Shown here: one piece after another, positions 62,579 through 64,000 of the stretch
Layout: each line of letters starts with the position of its first letter
Position numbering within the stretch: the stretch's first letter is position 1
NCBI GenBank assembly: GCA_001295775.1
Contig: LJIA01000021.1
Coordinates: forward strand, 22,252-86,251
From: a beta proteobacterium AAP99
GTDB taxonomy: Bacteria; Pseudomonadota; Gammaproteobacteria; Burkholderiales; Burkholderiaceae_C
Reading direction: 5' to 3'
DNA: 64,000 nt
Program-made: the position numbers and the translations under genes
Notes under the pieces: model-generated
The model's input: the letters and a program-made list of their open reading frames with translations, nothing else
Told to the model about the DNA's origin: nothing
Database searches by the model: none

Positions 62579-63046
62579 ATGTTCAAGAAGTTCATTGCGG
62601 CGTTTGCCGTCGTTGCCGCCCTGCTGCCCGGCGCAGCATTTGCCCAGGCCAAGGCCGGTTCCAAGGCCGAGGCACAAGCCATGGCCAAGAAGGCCGCCGC
62701 CTACATCAAGTCCGCCGGCACCGAGAAGGCTTTCGCCGAGATCAACACCGCCGGTGGCCAGTTCCACGATCGCGACCTCTATGTGTTCGTGGGCAACCTC
62801 AAGGGCATCTGGCAGGCCCATGGCCAGAACGCCAAGCTCATCGGCCGTGACCTCAGCGAGCTGAAGGACGCCGACGGCAAGCCCTTCATCAAGGAAATCC
62901 TGAAGGTGGCCGAATCCGGCAAGGGTGCCTGGGTGGACTACAAGTGGACCAACCCTGTGACCAAGGCCGTGGAAGCCAAGACCAGCTGGATCGAGCGCGT
63001 GCCCGGCACGGATCTGTTCGCCGGCGTGGGTGCCTACCAGCAGTAA
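62579..63046 (+). CDS. Exported single Cache-domain protein
   Basis: 155 aa from ATG 62579, with AAGGAG nine bases upstream; a GTG at 62570 overlaps that ribosome site. Signal peptide ~25 residues (FAVVAALLPGAAFA). The remainder is one Cache-type domain: AKKAAAYIKSAGTEKAFAEINTAGGQFHDRDLYVFVGNLKGIWQAHGQNAKLIGRDLSELKDADGKPFIKEI and DYKWTNPVTKAVEAKTSWIERVPGTDLFAGVGAYQQ. There is no membrane anchor or output domain, so it is a free periplasmic ligand-binding protein. A chemoreceptor gene follows 75 bases later. Confidence 0.92.
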   Translation: MFKKFIAAFAVVAALLPGAAFAQAKAGSKAEAQAMAKKAAAYIKSAGTEKAFAEINTAGGQFHDRDLYVFVGNLKGIWQAHGQNAKLIGRDLSELKDADGKPFIKEILKVAESGKGAWVDYKWTNPVTKAVEAKTSWIERVPGTDLFAGVGAYQQ

Positions 63047-63121
63047 GCCTGCTTCGCCTGCCTGCTGCCCCGGCGCCGGTCATCACCGGGCTGGGGCGCT
63101 GACCCATCTGGAGTTGTTCCC

Positions 63122-64000
63122 ATGAAGATTGCCCAGAAAGTTCTCGCCGCGCCCCTGATCGGCGTGGCAGTGGCGGTGGGCGCCAGCCTCCTGGCTTTGG
63201 CACTGATTCGCGGCTCCGCCAGCTCGGCGGCCAGCGAGAGCGGTGCAGCCATTGGCGTGTACAAGGCCGCGGCCGAGGCCAAGGCATCGCTGTCTCAGCT
63301 GCACGCCGACACCTACCGAATGATCACCTGGATCCAGAGCATCAAGCCGGACCAGTTGCAGAAGATGAAGGCTGATCGCACCGCCAAGGCCAAGGAGCTG
63401 GAAGCGCAGATCAGCGCCAGCGACGCCGGCGCAGTTGATGCCTTCAAGGCCTACATCAAGGCCGCCAACGACGCAGCGGAAATGGCCGAAGTCGATCCCG
63501 CCGTGGCCACCATGGCCATGCAGACGGCCGACACGCGATATGCCGCGCTCAACACCAAGCTAGGCGAGACCGCTCGAAGCAAGATCAATCGGGTCGAGGA
63601 GATTTCCGTTGCCGGCGCCAAGCGCCTCGACCAGATCAGCCTCGCGCTGCTGCCCGTGTATCTGCTGGCCGGCGCATTCGGCGTGGGTCTGGCGATCTGG
63701 ATTGCGCGCGGCATCCGCCGCGAACTGGACACAGCCGTGGATGGCGCACGGGCGCTCGCTGCCGGCGACCTGAACGTGAACCTGGAAACGCGCAGCCGCG
63801 ACGAACTCGGCACGCTCATCACCGCCATGGGCGAGATGGTGACGCGCTGGCGCACCGTGATCGGCGATGTCCGTCTGGTGAGCGACTCCATCCAGACTGC
63901 GTCCAGCGAAGTGGCTGTGGGCAATCAGGATCTGTCCATGCGCACCGAGCAGACCGCCAGCAACCTGCAGGAGACCGCCGCCTCCATGGCCCAGCTGTCC
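63122..64000 (+). CDS. Methyl-accepting chemotaxis protein (3' end outside window)
   Basis: 293 codons visible; open at the right edge. TM1 at about residues 7-30, a helical periplasmic domain of ~145 residues (four-helix-bundle type), TM2 about 175-196 (LPVYLLAGAFGVGLAIWI), then a HAMP linker (RELDTAVDGARALAAGDLNVNLETRSRDELGTLITAMGEM). The start of the signalling domain is visible: SSEVAVGNQDLSMRTEQTASNLQETAASMAQLS, typical of Burkholderiales MCPs. ATG 63122 has GGAG eight bases upstream. It probably senses through the preceding periplasmic Cache protein. Confidence 0.93.
   Translation, partial: MKIAQKVLAAPLIGVAVAVGASLLALALIRGSASSAASESGAAIGVYKAAAEAKASLSQLHADTYRMITWIQSIKPDQLQKMKADRTAKAKELEAQISASDAGAVDAFKAYIKAANDAAEMAEVDPAVATMAMQTADTRYAALNTKLGETARSKINRVEEISVAGAKRLDQISLALLPVYLLAGAFGVGLAIWIARGIRRELDTAVDGARALAAGDLNVNLETRSRDELGTLITAMGEMVTRWRTVIGDVRLVSDSIQTASSEVAVGNQDLSMRTEQTASNLQETAASMAQLS

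Overview
The window is high-GC, gene-dense proteobacterial chromosome, most likely from a betaproteobacterium of the order Burkholderiales (the Roseateles/Inhella/Leptothrix-type lineages would fit). Supporting signs are the glucokinase-HexR fusion, a Burkholderiales-type DUF4148 protein, a complete cbb3 oxidase/FNR block, and the nadE-glnB pair. The TonB receptor and halogenase pair at the left edge is more typical of Xanthomonas, Caulobacter and Sphingomonas, but it is also found in carbohydrate-using Burkholderiales. Genus assignment is inference.

Layout: (1) 1-8.5 kb is a carbohydrate block: a TonB-dependent receptor (cut by the left edge), a flavin-dependent tryptophan-halogenase-family protein, a glucokinase fused to an RpiR/HexR regulator, KDPG aldolase and phosphoglucose isomerase. 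Together they suggest sugar uptake feeding the Entner-Doudoroff pathway. (2) 8.7-13.7 kb holds an RND efflux adaptor and pump, then a DnaQ-type exonuclease. (3) 14-20.1 kb is tamA-tamB on the minus strand. (4) 20.2-22.2 kb is tRNA-Val, gltX, then tRNA-Ala/Glu/Asp. (5) 22.3-33.8 kb is a microaerobic respiration block: ccoI, ccoS, ccoNOQP, ccoG, a FixH protein, a small membrane protein, fnr, hemN and a SafE-like copper-type membrane protein. Two FNR-type palindromes sit at ccoN and between fnr and hemN.

(6) 34-43.7 kb is mostly housekeeping: inorganic pyrophosphatase, a FemAB/GNAT-like protein, glutamine-dependent NAD synthetase next to a PII protein, an AEC transporter, three small exported proteins, release factor 3, an SRPBCC protein and an Mpo1-like protein. 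(7) 44-52.6 kb is the most irregular part. A short hairpin-forming dispersed repeat occurs three times there, and a fourth copy lies at 59 kb. A truncated 3' end of a fasciclin gene lies 3.5 kb from the intact three-FAS1-domain lipoprotein gene, and between them is a 908-codon gene for an exported coiled-coil protein of unknown function. (8) 52.7-60 kb holds accessory oxidoreductase, AhpD-like, LysR, hydrolase and NTF2-like genes, the YqjD/YqjE/YqjK-like envelope trio and an AraC regulator. (9) 60.1-64 kb holds a phosphofructokinase translationally coupled to two half-size chromate transporter genes, then an exported Cache-domain protein and a chemoreceptor cut by the right edge.

No CRISPR array, transposase, integrase or prophage gene was seen. 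The best candidates for something undescribed are the dispersed repeat, the fasciclin duplication that brackets the unknown 908-aa protein, and the sugar-linked halogenase.
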